Origin: Zobellia galactanivorans
GTDB lineage: Bacteria > Bacteroidota > Bacteroidia > Flavobacteriales > Flavobacteriaceae
Length of the DNA: 64,000 nt
NCBI RefSeq assembly: GCF_000973105.1
Contig: NC_015844.1
Coordinates: 248,001 to 312,000, forward strand
Direction: 5' to 3'
The notes under the pieces were generated by a model. It worked only from the letters and a program-made list of their open reading frames with translations, was not told the DNA's origin and did no database searches. Shown one piece after another: positions 46,292-57,600 of the stretch. Within the stretch, counting starts at the first letter, position 1. Each line of letters begins with the position of its first letter. The position numbers were made by a program, and so were the translations under genes.

Positions 46292-48313
46292 TTAAAAGAA
46301 CACCTGAACCGATTTTCCGTCCTTAATCGTTTTGTTCAGTATTACCGTTCCGTTAGTTTTAACCACTGAGACCTTCAAGAGTTTTCCTTGCCTTTTTACT
46401 GAAATATCAAAATCTTCACCAAAGGCCTTTACTTTCCTTAGGGCCATATGGTCCCATTCCGCGGGCAATCGTGGCGTACATTTAAAGCTATTTAGTCCGG
46501 TAGGGACAATTCCAAAAACCCCCTCGGTAAACACCCGGCAATAGAGACCGCTTTCTGCAGATAGTTGGGCCATGTTCCCTTCGGGATAGGCCTCTACCAC
46601 ATAAGGCACCCGACTCCCCAACAACCGCTTGTTTGAAAACTCCTCCAATTTCTCTAAAGATTGGGCATTGGCCCCTGCCAAAAAAGTTCCCCTAAGGGCA
46701 TATAGGGTGCCCCTGTCCCAAAATATTTCAGATATAACCTTGTTCTCGTCGTTCTTTTCGACATGTACCCCGTTTTCCGACCATAGTTTATCAAACAAGG
46801 CCTGGATCGTTCCTTCCTTTCGGTCGTATATGCCCGTAACCAAGGGTAAACATATCCAATGTCTTAGTTTCGTATGTCCATCATAATATCGGTAGGTTTC
46901 CAATCCTTCGATAGTAGCCCCAAAATATGCCTCGATATTTTTCTTGAGTGCCTTGGCCTGCTTTGCGTACGTACGCGTCGTACTACTACTTCCGTGCAAG
47001 GAATTTCCGAGACTTACCGCCAGGCCCAAGGCTCCGTAATACAAGCTTGAAGTCGACAAATTGGCCGTTCCCGTGGCTATCCTCCCTTCCATTTCATCCG
47101 ACTCGGATGCCACTACTCCTGCACCGTTCAACTGTCTTCTATTGTATTCTAAGCACCATTTTATCAATGGCCAAAGTTCTTTGCCTATTTCTTTATCGCC
47201 CGTACTCAAGGCAAATTGAGCGGCGCCATAGGCTATCATGGCCGCATCGCCACGATCCAAGGTGCTTTTCGGGGCGTCTCCCTCCATTTCAAAGGAATAC
47301 GGCAAGTTGTCATACGCGTCGTTGATTTCTTTTGCAAATAGGCGATATACGTTCAATGAGGCGTCATTACCGGTATCATAGCCCAAGTACGGAAAAAATG
47401 GCCCTACATATTCGGCTTGGTCATTCGCCCAAAACCCCACGTAGTAGCGCCCCCCTCCCGGGGAATGTACCAGCCCCAGTTTAGACTCAAAAATACTTTC
47501 GGAGGCCCTTATCTTAGAAAACCCGAATAGGGTGTTCAATGTTGGATCGGGCGTTTGTAGTTCCAATGAATTTTTCATTTGGTCTAAAAAGGCCAAGCGC
47601 TCATTATAGTATTCATTTCCGGAAATCTCGATTTTGGCTTCATCGTTCATCGTGGCCGAAATTCCAATGGAAAAGGTATACGACTTGCCCGGTGCCAAGG
47701 TGGTTTCCTTCTTGATGTTCGACCCGACATGAATCGTATATATCCCTTTTGCCCCATCAAGGGTCTCCATGACTTCCTTCTGCCCGCCATGTAACACGAC
47801 CGGAGTGCTACCGGTATTGGTCATTGTCCATTGTTCCACAAACAATCGTTGACCCATGGAGGGAAAGAAAGTACGGCTAAGGCTAACGCCGTTTACCGCC
47901 TCGTGTACGATTTTCAACATACCATTGATCCTTACCTCTTTTACGGGTCCGGGAACATAGATCCTATTCCCCATAGCGATAGAGGGCAGGATATTGTCGG
48001 TGTAGACCCCTTTCAAGTAGGCGCGGTAGGCCTTCCAGTCGGCATCATTGGTCTTCAGTAGGGTGCGTAACTGTGGGAAGAAAATTTCCCTGGAAATCGA
48101 TACCTCCCTTTTTTCGTTAATGGAATAGCCAATAATACCCGAAACCCTTTTCCCCGACATTTCTATATTGTCGTCGTACGGATGGTTGTAACTCTGGGTA
48201 GCGTCCAACCGTATTTCATCGGGTTTTTCAATTGTCCAGTGTTGCCCCTCCTGCGCCATTTGCCCTTGCGATACTAAAAGGCCAACCATAATCATTAGCT
48301 TTTTTATTCCCAT
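46292..48313 (-). CDS. Six-hairpin glycosidase-like protein
   Basis: 673 aa from the ATG at 48313, which gives the signal peptide (MGIKKLMIMVGLLVSQGQMA); the frame open to 48373 would overlap the previous gene. The N-terminal beta-rich domain (about 20-260) and the central (alpha/alpha)6-like region, with YYVGFWANDQAEYVGPFFPY, STLDRGDAAMIAYGAAQFAL and VEAYPEGNMAQLSAESGLYC, then a short C-terminal beta-sandwich, match the architecture of amylo-glucosidase, GH78, GH95 or GH127-like enzymes. Asp and Glu candidates (WANDQAEY, DRGD, SESDEMEG) are present. Family and substrate cannot be assigned. It lies 28 bp after the GH63/GH37-like gene. Confidence 0.65.
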   Translation of the reverse strand: MGIKKLMIMVGLLVSQGQMAQEGQHWTIEKPDEIRLDATQSYNHPYDDNIEMSGKRVSGIIGYSINEKREVSISREIFFPQLRTLLKTNDADWKAYRAYLKGVYTDNILPSIAMGNRIYVPGPVKEVRINGMLKIVHEAVNGVSLSRTFFPSMGQRLFVEQWTMTNTGSTPVVLHGGQKEVMETLDGAKGIYTIHVGSNIKKETTLAPGKSYTFSIGISATMNDEAKIEISGNEYYNERLAFLDQMKNSLELQTPDPTLNTLFGFSKIRASESIFESKLGLVHSPGGGRYYVGFWANDQAEYVGPFFPYLGYDTGNDASLNVYRLFAKEINDAYDNLPYSFEMEGDAPKSTLDRGDAAMIAYGAAQFALSTGDKEIGKELWPLIKWCLEYNRRQLNGAGVVASESDEMEGRIATGTANLSTSSLYYGALGLAVSLGNSLHGSSSTTRTYAKQAKALKKNIEAYFGATIEGLETYRYYDGHTKLRHWICLPLVTGIYDRKEGTIQALFDKLWSENGVHVEKNDENKVISEIFWDRGTLYALRGTFLAGANAQSLEKLEEFSNKRLLGSRVPYVVEAYPEGNMAQLSAESGLYCRVFTEGVFGIVPTGLNSFKCTPRLPAEWDHMALRKVKAFGEDFDISVKRQGKLLKVSVVKTNGTVILNKTIKDGKSVQVFF

Positions 48314-48341
48314 TACGATCTGTGTTATATTCAATTTCCCT

Positions 48342-49664
48342 TTAATCGATATCAAGTAACATCCAATTGTCATTGACTACGCCATCAAGTATATTTTCGG
48401 TACAGAGGTTCCAGCTTACAAAGCCGACTATATTTCCATTTTCATCTACATGGTCATCACTGGGCGCCAACGGCTCACCGGTTTCCGCACTATAGTTTTC
48501 GTGCATTGTATCGTGTTTTTCTATATCCTTCAACAACAAGGTACCCAAGGCTTCCCCCAACCAGGCTACTTCATTTTCAAAACCGTATTTCTTCAGTCCG
48601 ATCGAATAGATATAGTTGGCAATCGGCCAAACAGGCCCTTGCCAATTGGAAAATGGTACAATTATATTTTTGTTATTGTAATCGGGGTCTTCTGCCGAAA
48701 GTGACCTAAACCCGTACTTGGCCTTCATTTGCTTTGGATCCAACAAGTGGTTTTGAATCATGGCCCTTCCCTCCTCTTGTGGGGCTATACCGGCCATAAG
48801 GGGCACAAAGGAAGAATAACTCACCCTTTTATAAAAATGTCCGGTTTCACGATCGATCGTATAATACATTTGATCTTCCTTCGACCATAAATAGGTATTG
48901 ATAGCCTTCTTCAAGGCCTCGGCCTTTTCTGCGTATACCTTAGCGTCATTTTCTTTGCCGAGTGCTTTAGCAATGCCTGCCTGTGCCAGGTATTCCTTAT
49001 ATTGCAGGGTACTGGCATCGGGAGCCAAAAAAGACCGCTTGTCTTCTTGAAAATAATTCATGGCCGGATTATTGTCCGCACCACTTTGCATGGCGATATC
49101 CCAATAAAACAGTCCTGTTTTTTCATCTTGTTGGGTACGTTCACGGTACTCCAATACTTTTTTCAACTGCCCGTAATAAGGTTGGGCCCAAGAAAAATCC
49201 TTTAACCCTTTTGACGATAAGTAAACGCCTTGCGACAAAAAAGGCTTCATGGCAAATTTTCCAAAAATAGGCCGGGGACCCTTGGTGGTCGCACAACCGG
49301 AAACATAGCCTTCCTTATCGATTCCCTTGATAAGGTTGAGCGCCCAATATTTTAAATACTCTGGTTTTCCCTTACTGACAAAATAGTTACCCATAAAAAA
49401 ACCGTCCCAATCCCACATTTGTTTATAGAATCCGGAAGGGATGAGATATGGATATTCCAAATAGCCCTCGCCCGGTTGGATGACTTTCTTAGACTGCCCA
49501 ACAAAACTCTCGCTCAATTGCGCATATAGCTCCTTTAGTTTTTCGTCATTCGTAAAATCATCTGCTAGTTCCGTATTTACCATAGCTTTATTATTAGGCG
49601 TTTTTTTTTGATTACAGCCCGCCATCATCCCTATGGTCATACAAAGTAGAAATGCTTTTTTCAT
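48342..49664 (-). CDS. GH63/GH37-like (alpha/alpha)6 glycosidase lipoprotein
   Basis: 440 aa lipoprotein (MMAGC, Cys17). The motif YKQMWDWDGFFMG (catalytic-site loop, Trp84-Asp87), FYWDIAMQSGADNNP, WQGPVWPIANY and HENYSAETGEPL are those of the GH63/GH37 clan (glucosidase I, mannosylglycerate hydrolase, trehalase). Asp in SGADNNP and Glu in HENYSAETG are the usual catalytic acid and base positions. Substrate in this clan ranges over alpha-glucosides and trehalose. It follows the SusD of PUL3 after about 190 bp, suggesting that alpha-linked residues are part of the PUL3 glycan. Confidence 0.8.
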   Translation of the reverse strand: MKKAFLLCMTIGMMAGCNQKKTPNNKAMVNTELADDFTNDEKLKELYAQLSESFVGQSKKVIQPGEGYLEYPYLIPSGFYKQMWDWDGFFMGNYFVSKGKPEYLKYWALNLIKGIDKEGYVSGCATTKGPRPIFGKFAMKPFLSQGVYLSSKGLKDFSWAQPYYGQLKKVLEYRERTQQDEKTGLFYWDIAMQSGADNNPAMNYFQEDKRSFLAPDASTLQYKEYLAQAGIAKALGKENDAKVYAEKAEALKKAINTYLWSKEDQMYYTIDRETGHFYKRVSYSSFVPLMAGIAPQEEGRAMIQNHLLDPKQMKAKYGFRSLSAEDPDYNNKNIIVPFSNWQGPVWPIANYIYSIGLKKYGFENEVAWLGEALGTLLLKDIEKHDTMHENYSAETGEPLAPSDDHVDENGNIVGFVSWNLCTENILDGVVNDNWMLLDID

Positions 49665-49855
49665 CTATCTAATGATTTATTCGCCCCTATCATAATTGGG
49701 CATATTTTTATGTAACAGTTGTGTTCCCTTGGTTTTCAAATCAATTGAAAAGAACGCCCTAGTCCATGGTGCATCTTCCTTAACGGTAGCCCCACGGACC
49801 AGTAAAAGCGTTCTCGTTCAACTCACAACTAACTCAATTCTTATCTATTGCCAAA

Positions 49856-51319
49856 CTACCAGTTCGGGTTATTGGGTGCCAAATTTGGGTTAATATCGAT
49901 CTCACTTTGAGGTATGGGCCACAATTCGTTCTTGCCCGCTATAAAAGCATAGCCTTTGTCGGTCATTACTTCTGCCGCCTTGCCCCAGCGAACCAGGTCA
50001 AAATATCGTTTTTGCTCAAAACACAATTCTACCCTTCGTTCGTGGTAAATAGCCTCCCGCATTTCCTCTTTAGCAATACCTCCATCAATTAACGGAACAC
50101 CGGCCCGTTTACGAATAGGGTTGATAAAGTTGACGGCCTCACCCGTACGATCGAGTTCGTTCAGCGTTTCCGCTTTTAAGAGAAGAATATCCCCTAGACG
50201 TATGACTACGTAATTGTTGTCGACAAAATATGGGGTTCCCGCCGTATAATCGTCAAAGGCAACCAAGCCTTTTTTACAGTTGTATCCCGTAGGCGACCAT
50301 TCTCCTTTATAGACATCCCCACTAAATAAATCGCCATCCCTTAGAACGGAAGCTTCCAATCGGATATCGCCCGGTTCAAATTCGTCTACCAAATCTTGGG
50401 TCGGCAACATAAAACCGATTCCACCCCAATCAATATCGGAAGACCTAGGAGACATCCAACCGTTACGGTTATATCCTTCACGGTCACTGGCTCCACCTGT
50501 CTGGAAGTTTACTTGAAAAATCACTTCTTTGTTGGTTTCGTTTCCTATGCCGAAAATGGCGGAAAAATCATCGGAAAGATCATAGCCGTAATCGTTGATC
50601 ACACTCGTTAGCAGGGGATCTGCTTCCTTCCACTTTTTCTGGAAGATATAAGACTTGGCCAACAGGGCCTTTGCCGCTCCTACGGTAGCCCTGCCCAAAT
50701 CGTTATCAGATAGACCTTCAGGTGTTTTCAGCCCTTCCATGGCCGCAGTAAGGTCTCCTTCGATGAACGCCCAAACCTCGGTTTCGGGACTTCTTGAAAT
50801 CTCATAATCTTCAGGACTGTTCGGTTCGGTGACAATAGGTAGATCGCCATAGCGAATCACCAAATCAAAATAACAGAATGCCCTAAGAAACTTGGCTTCG
50901 GCCACCAATGTTTTTTTAACATCGGCATCAATGCTCTCTTCGGTCATTTCCTGAATTTTTTGAATTGCCAGGTTGGCCCTGAATACAGGTACAAAATAAG
51001 CCTTCCATTTGTCTACAAAAATGTGGTTGTCGGCCGATGCAATGAACTTTTGCACTTGATCCATACCCGGTTGATCCGAAGGCCCTCCCCCGCCTTTTTC
51101 CGCATCGTCCGATTGTACGTCTTCTACAATAGACATGGCTCCATAGAGGGTATAGCTCTGAATTCCGTCGTAAATGGCGTTAACGGCCTGTGTGGCCTCT
51201 TCTTCATTGGTATAAAAAGTACCTACGCTCAATGAACCCAAGGGTTCCTTATCTAAAAAAGAATCGTCACAAGCGTATGTGCCTAAAGCCAGTAAAGTGA
51301 TATATATGTATTTCTTCAT
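49856..51319 (-). CDS. SusD/RagB family lipoprotein (PUL3)
   Basis: 487 aa lipoprotein (GTYAC, Cys17) with DDSFLDKEPLG and FYTNEEEATQAVNAIYDGIQ at the start, VAEAKFLRAFCYFDLVIRYG in the middle, and NPIRKRAGVP, EMREAIYHERRVELCFEQKR, YFDLVRWGKA at the end. It finishes ...LAPNNPNW. Partner of the SusC encoded 17 bp upstream. The best-conserved SusD of the window. Confidence 0.95.
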   Translation of the reverse strand: MKKYIYITLLALGTYACDDSFLDKEPLGSLSVGTFYTNEEEATQAVNAIYDGIQSYTLYGAMSIVEDVQSDDAEKGGGGPSDQPGMDQVQKFIASADNHIFVDKWKAYFVPVFRANLAIQKIQEMTEESIDADVKKTLVAEAKFLRAFCYFDLVIRYGDLPIVTEPNSPEDYEISRSPETEVWAFIEGDLTAAMEGLKTPEGLSDNDLGRATVGAAKALLAKSYIFQKKWKEADPLLTSVINDYGYDLSDDFSAIFGIGNETNKEVIFQVNFQTGGASDREGYNRNGWMSPRSSDIDWGGIGFMLPTQDLVDEFEPGDIRLEASVLRDGDLFSGDVYKGEWSPTGYNCKKGLVAFDDYTAGTPYFVDNNYVVIRLGDILLLKAETLNELDRTGEAVNFINPIRKRAGVPLIDGGIAKEEMREAIYHERRVELCFEQKRYFDLVRWGKAAEVMTDKGYAFIAGKNELWPIPQSEIDINPNLAPNNPNW

Positions 51320-51336
51320 GGTTTCGTTTATTTGAA

Positions 51337-54300
51337 TTATAAGGATAAGTTTACGCCCAGCACCAAAGAACTCGCAACAGGGTATTTGGCCCTATCGACA
51401 CCAAGGTCGGTTCTAGACCCCTTGGTCTGGTACATCTCTGGATCATAGCCTCGGTATGAGGTGAACGTATGCAAGTTTTCGGCACTGATATAAAAGCGCA
51501 GGCGGTCTACTTTTAATTTTTCCAAAACACTTTTCGGCAAAGAATAGCCCAACTGTACATTTTTGATCCTTATAAAAGAACCATCTTCGATCATACGTGA
51601 AGAGCTTCTTGTGTTTTGGTTTATATCATCACGGGTCACCCTTGGCACAGAATTGGAAGTTCCTTCGCCCGTCCATCGGTTCAAGATATTGCTCCACTTG
51701 TTATAAGGTTCCGAGGCCGTCTCTACCTGACGGATCATACCATTGTAAATATCATTCCCGTAAGAACCGTACACACGCACACTGAAGTCTATGTTTTTAT
51801 AATTCGTCTGTGCATATGCCGAGAAAGTAAAATCGGGATTGGGATCACCGATATAGGTACGGTCTTTATCGTCAAGAACACCATCTTCGTTCACATCTAC
51901 GAAGCGAATATCACCCGGTTTGGCATCGGGTTGCATTCCATGGGCGGTAACATCGGAATCGTTTTGAAATAGTCCGTCCGCTACATATCCGAAAAACTGA
52001 CTAATAGGCTTGCCTACTTCGGTACGGGTCCATCGTTCTCCTAAGTACGCTTGATCGCTCCAAATATAATCGACACTTCCCAGGTCTTTCACTTCGTTCC
52101 TGATCTTTGTAAAGTTACCGCCGATATTGTACGTAAACGCTTTATCGGAAGGCGATTGATAATCTAGCGCCAACTCAATACCACTGTTCCTGATCTTCCC
52201 CACATTGGTATAGGCCGTTGTTGAATAACCCGAGGTAGCCGGTGCCGGCAAGGTCAACAACATGTCTTCGGTATCCTTAATAAAATAATCGGCCGTTAAT
52301 GAAACACTACTATTGAACAATTTTAGATCAAGTCCGAAGTTGCTCTGAATCGTAGTCTCCCAGGTAACATCGGGATTGGATGCGGCATTAGGTGCATAAC
52401 CCGGCACGGTTGCCTGCGAGGTACCAAAAGGATAGTACACCAAATCTAGGTTATTGGCCCAGGGGTAGTTGCTATAAATATCTTGGTTCCCCAATTTACC
52501 GTAACTGGCACGTAGCTTTACGTAGTTGAACGTCTTTGTATTATCGTAGAAACCTTCTTCACTCATGATCCATCCGGCAGATACGGAAGGGAAAGTACCG
52601 AAGCGGTTAGACTCACCAAATCGGGAAGAGCCATCTCGCCTTACATTGGCTTGAAAAAGATACCGGTTTTTAAAATTATAATTAAGTCGTCCCAAATAAG
52701 ACATTAGGGCATATTCCGAAGTTCCACCGCTGTTGTCCCTTGTTCCCGTTCCCGCATCTAGGTACCAGATGTATTTTTGGTTATTGGGAAAGTCTTTTCT
52801 ACTCGCATTTAAGGTTTCGTACCTATTTTCTTCTTTAGTAATACCCGCCAAAACATCAAAATGGTGGTCTTCTCCCAAATCGAATGTATAGTTCAGCGTG
52901 TTCTCCCATACCCAAGTGGTATAGATCGAAGAGGTTTCGGAGAGTTGGTTCTGGATGGCCTGTGAGCTACCCTCGGTATATGTAGGGTCGAAATCCTTTC
53001 CTTTAGAGTATAGAAAATCATATCCAAAGGAACTTTTAAAGGTAAAATCTTTAAAAAGCTTATACTCCAAATACGAATTTCCTAGCACCCTATAGCTTTT
53101 TCTGCTATCGTAGTTCAACAAGGCCAAACGCAATGGGTTACCACCATCACCAACGTATTCTGCCGGACCGATGTTTCCTCCCCAATCGCCATTGGCATCC
53201 TTGACAGGCACCATAGGTCTTTCGCGTAATGCACCGAAAAGAACGCTTGTCCAAGAATGGTCATCGGGCACTACATCTTGTGTATTGGTAGTCAAGGACA
53301 GATTGGTGCCCACCTTAAACTTCTCGGAAAACTTGGTACTACCATTGATACGGGCCGAGATTCTTTCAAATCCACTTCCCACGACAATACCTTCTAAGCC
53401 ATAATACCCTAACGACAATAGGTAATCTGATTTTTCAGATCCTCCTGAAAAGGTAAACTGGTGGTTTTGAATAGGCGCATTTCTGAATACCTCATCTTGC
53501 CAATTGGTATCGGTTGGATTGGCCGTACCTGGACCGTACTCACTGGGGTCTCCCCAAAACTCATCGTCAGGTAGACCTGAGTTTCTGTAAGCCTCTTTAG
53601 TGATCATCACATAATCGTGCGAATTCAATACATCGATCTGGTTGGCCGCTTGTTGAAAACCATAATAGCTCTCAATATTGATCTTAGACACACCGGCCTT
53701 CCCTTTTTTGGTCGTAATTATGATCACCCCATTGGCCGCTCGTGCACCGTAAATAGCAGATGCTGCGGCATCCTTAAGAATGGAAATCGAAGCGATATCC
53801 GATGGGTTTACCGAACTGATGCCCGATTTTGTTGGAAATCCGTCAATAACGTATAAGGGATCATTGTTACCAAATGTACCCGTACCCCTAATCCTAACAG
53901 CGATGCCTCCTCCCGGTTCGCCGGAATCAGCAGTAATCTGCACCCCGGCAACTTTGCCTTGAAGCGCTTGTGAAACCGTAGGTACCGAGCTTTCCTTTAA
54001 AACACTTTCGTTGACAAAACCGACACTTCCGGTAAGGTCTTTAACCTTTTGTTTTCCATATCCAACGACCATTACCCCCTCAAGAGAATTGGCCTCAGGC
54101 TCCATCTGCACCACAATATGGGATGATGAACCTACACTGATCTCTTGGGTCTTATACCCTAAGTATGATATTACCAATACCGCGTCTTCTGCAGGCACTT
54201 GAAGTGTAAAATTACCGTCAAAATCGGCAGAGGCACCCTTCATAGTACCTTTGACCACGATTGACGCCCCAGGTAAAGGTATACCTTGGTCGTCTACAAC

Positions 54301-54444
54301 GTTACCCGTTATTTCTTTGTCTTTCGCATCCGTCGGGAATGGCGATTTGTAGTTTGCATTCGCGTTATACGCAAAAGCAACACTGCAGATTAAAAAGCCG
54401 ACAACCCTGGCTTTAGAGATCAGGCCCCTAATTTGTTTCTTCAT
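51337..54444 (-). CDS. SusC/RagA family TonB-dependent transporter (PUL3)
   Basis: 1035 aa: a signal peptide, the carboxypeptidase-regulatory-like domain (EITGNVVDDQGIPLPGASIV, about 43-120), MVVGYGKQKVKDLTGSVGFV, the plug (ALQGKVAGVQITADSGEPGG, PLYVIDGFPTKSG, LKDAAASAIYGARAANGVII) and a barrel that ends ...LVLGVNLSL. Energised import of the PUL3 glycan is expected. It lies 243 bp downstream of the hybrid sensor gene; that gap contains a small CCCG/CGGG hairpin in the leader but no exact TAnnTTTG box. Confidence 0.95.
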   Translation of the reverse strand: MKKQIRGLISKARVVGFLICSVAFAYNANANYKSPFPTDAKDKEITGNVVDDQGIPLPGASIVVKGTMKGASADFDGNFTLQVPAEDAVLVISYLGYKTQEISVGSSSHIVVQMEPEANSLEGVMVVGYGKQKVKDLTGSVGFVNESVLKESSVPTVSQALQGKVAGVQITADSGEPGGGIAVRIRGTGTFGNNDPLYVIDGFPTKSGISSVNPSDIASISILKDAAASAIYGARAANGVIIITTKKGKAGVSKINIESYYGFQQAANQIDVLNSHDYVMITKEAYRNSGLPDDEFWGDPSEYGPGTANPTDTNWQDEVFRNAPIQNHQFTFSGGSEKSDYLLSLGYYGLEGIVVGSGFERISARINGSTKFSEKFKVGTNLSLTTNTQDVVPDDHSWTSVLFGALRERPMVPVKDANGDWGGNIGPAEYVGDGGNPLRLALLNYDSRKSYRVLGNSYLEYKLFKDFTFKSSFGYDFLYSKGKDFDPTYTEGSSQAIQNQLSETSSIYTTWVWENTLNYTFDLGEDHHFDVLAGITKEENRYETLNASRKDFPNNQKYIWYLDAGTGTRDNSGGTSEYALMSYLGRLNYNFKNRYLFQANVRRDGSSRFGESNRFGTFPSVSAGWIMSEEGFYDNTKTFNYVKLRASYGKLGNQDIYSNYPWANNLDLVYYPFGTSQATVPGYAPNAASNPDVTWETTIQSNFGLDLKLFNSSVSLTADYFIKDTEDMLLTLPAPATSGYSTTAYTNVGKIRNSGIELALDYQSPSDKAFTYNIGGNFTKIRNEVKDLGSVDYIWSDQAYLGERWTRTEVGKPISQFFGYVADGLFQNDSDVTAHGMQPDAKPGDIRFVDVNEDGVLDDKDRTYIGDPNPDFTFSAYAQTNYKNIDFSVRVYGSYGNDIYNGMIRQVETASEPYNKWSNILNRWTGEGTSNSVPRVTRDDINQNTRSSSRMIEDGSFIRIKNVQLGYSLPKSVLEKLKVDRLRFYISAENLHTFTSYRGYDPEMYQTKGSRTDLGVDRAKYPVASSLVLGVNLSL

Positions 54445-54687
54445 AGATTTAAAGTTTTAAGTTAGCTCGGTTCATAAACCCGTTTGAGCGGGCTTCACAA
54501 ATACGTTTCAAAAGAAAGGGATTTGTTTTGGGTAAAATTATCGGAATGATCGGCTTCAAAACTTATCCCTACGTATCAAATACATATAAAATAGTACCAA
54601 ACACCCTAAAAACAGGGGTATTGGGAAGGGGGAACACTTTATACGGCACCCGGTGAAGAATGGAAAAGGGATTTTAGAGGGAAGGCA

Positions 54688-57600
54688 TTATTTGCCTTTT
54701 TTGTACTCTTTGGGGCTACATCCGTAGGCCTCTTTAAAGCATCTTGAAAAATAACTTGCTTCCTTGAATCCAGAAAGAAAGGCAATTTCCGAAATCTGGA
54801 ATTTTCCTTCCTCAAGAAGCAAGACCGCATACTTTAGGCGAATTGATTTTATAAAATTGTTCGGGGTTAATCCAGTTAAAGCTTTTACTTTTCTAAACAA
54901 CTGGGCCCTACTGACCCCAACCTCAGTGGCCAGTTTTTCCAAGGTCAGGTTTTGGTCTTGTATATTCTCTTCGATCGTTTGCTTTAATTTCCACAACAGC
55001 TTTTCATCTATGGAGGTTACGGTCACTTCCGACGGCTCTAAGATTTTTGCATTTTGGAACATCAAACGAAGCTTTTCACGGCTTTTGATCAGGTTGTTGA
55101 TCTTGGCGATCAAGATATCTTTGTTAAAGGGTTTTGTCAGGTAGGCATCGGCTCCCGAATTTATACCTTCTACTATTTGCTGATCGAAGGCCCGGGCGGT
55201 AAGCATAATTATAGGGATATGGCTCGTTTCGAAATCACCTTTTATCCTTTTGCACAGATCAAGGCCGTTCATCTCGGGCATCAAGATATCACTGACAACT
55301 ACATCGGGGGTCACTTCCCGAATCAAATCGACGCCTTCCACACCATTAATTGCAGTATATACATTAAAATTACCTTGCAGGATCCGCTTTAAATACATTC
55401 GTAATTCATCATTATCTTCAATAATGGCCACACTATAATCTTTTACCTTAGCAACGGTCAATGCTTCTTCGGGAACAGGCTCTTGAAATGTCTCGATAGC
55501 GACTTCAGGAGGCATGACCGAGGGCAGCACCCTTTTTGAGACCTTGTACAAATCTTTGTTTTTTGGAAGGAGCACCACAAAAGAGGCCCCTTTATTATGC
55601 CTCGTTTTCAACAAAACGGAGCCAAAGTGCAATTCAGCCAGTTGTTTGACCATGTATAGGCCTATGCCCGTTCCTGAATTTGTGGTATCGTCTTGGTAAA
55701 AACGATCAAAAACATCTTGTACATGTTCCTTGGAAATTCCAACACCATTGTCCTCTACCTTCAAAAAAATATGGTTATCGGGATCTGGATATTCCCTTTC
55801 CCCACAGATGAGTTTATATTTTTTCCCTCCAAACCTTTTCTTTTTTGTACTCAAAGCCCCAATCGATACTTTTACCTGTCCCCCATTTTGTACGGCCTTG
55901 AACGCATTTGACAATAAGTTGTACAAAATCTTCTCTACCTTATCGTGATCGTAGAACATGAACAAGGGTTCCTCAGGCAGTTTCACCTTATACTTAACAT
56001 TCTTTATCTTAGAAACATGTAGAAACGAATGGCTAATGACCCGAACACTCTCGACTATATCCCCTTCACTTATATCCAATTCCAATTTCCCGTACTCGTA
56101 TTTTCTAAAATCCATTATTTGGTCGACCAACCTTCGCAACCGTTCTACATTGGTTTTGACTATGCCCAGTAATTCATTGTCTTGATCGGCCCTTTTTTGT
56201 TGGATCAAACTCTGAATAGGGTCGGATATCAGCGATAGGGGCGTTCGCAGTTCATGGGAAATATTGGTAAAGAATATTAGCTTTGATTCGTAAATTTCCG
56301 ATAGTTTTTTCCGTTCTATTTCCTGTATTTTCACTTCGTTCCTACTGTCCCTGTTCTTCACTAGTACAAAAACGAAAGCCATAACGATTCCGGCGGCAAG
56401 CAAGTACCACAAGAGTTTCATCCACCATGTGGCATACCATGCCGGCAATACCTGTATTTCGAAAACAAGTTCCTCGGTGTTCCAAACCCCATCATTATTA
56501 GTGCCCAAAAGATGAAACCTATAATCGCCCTGGGGAAGGTTCGCATAGTTAATAGACCTTTCGTTACCCAAAAACCGCCAGTCGTTATCGACCCCTATCA
56601 ATTTACATTTATAGGTGTTATTGCTGCTATACGGCAAATGCAAGGATGCAAATTCGAGTCCTACCGTATTTTGTTTCGCTCTTAATTGAATGCCCTTGGC
56701 ATAGGATACTTCTTCGGACAGTATCTGGCTTCCATCATTTACCTTAACAGGTTTGCCGTTGACGATCAAACGGGTCAAAACGAGGTTCGGCCTATAGTCG
56801 TTTTTACTGATATCGATTGACGAATCGTAACTATTCAAGCCATTTGCCCCACCGAAATAGAAGTTACCCGACTTACCGGCATATACAGAGTTGCCATTGA
56901 ATTCCAAAGATTGCAGACCATCCTTTACACCATAGCGTTCCAGTTCGGAAGTATCTAAATTATAGGTGAATATTCCATTATTGGAACTTGCCCAAAGCGT
57001 ATTCTTGGCTTTATCGTACAATAAACCATATACATAGCCCCTACCAAGGTTCAACACATCTGACGAACTGTTCAATGGAAAGAAGGGTTTTATTTCCTTC
57101 TTTATAAAATCGATTTCACAAACTCCAAAATTGGTCCCTACCATTATTTTATTATCGGCAACCTCACAAAGATTATAAGATTCGTAGTTCTCAAAGTATT
57201 TCTTATAGGTCTTGTCTATCCTGATAATTTTAAAATTCAACGGCTTACCCAAGTTACCGTATTTTGAAATTTGAATCCCATAGTCTTTATACTCCAAATA
57301 GGCTATCCTTCCGTTCAGTGTTCCGAACCAGAGGGTTCCTTTACTATCAAGCAATAAGGAATAAATGATCTTGTTATCGAGGGAGGTCGCAATGGCCGTG
57401 TTGGTTATCTGTTTTAGTTTTCCCGCTACGCTATACACGTATAACCCCCCGGCCGTACTGATCCATTTGTTCCCATCTTTATCCTCTAAGATCGAGTAAA
57501 CACGCTTACCGGGCAAAAGACTTGCCTTTTTATGGTAAAAATGGTCCTTTAGTTCACGATCGCCCCCTAAAAACTTATCTATGATAAAGATTCCTCCTTG

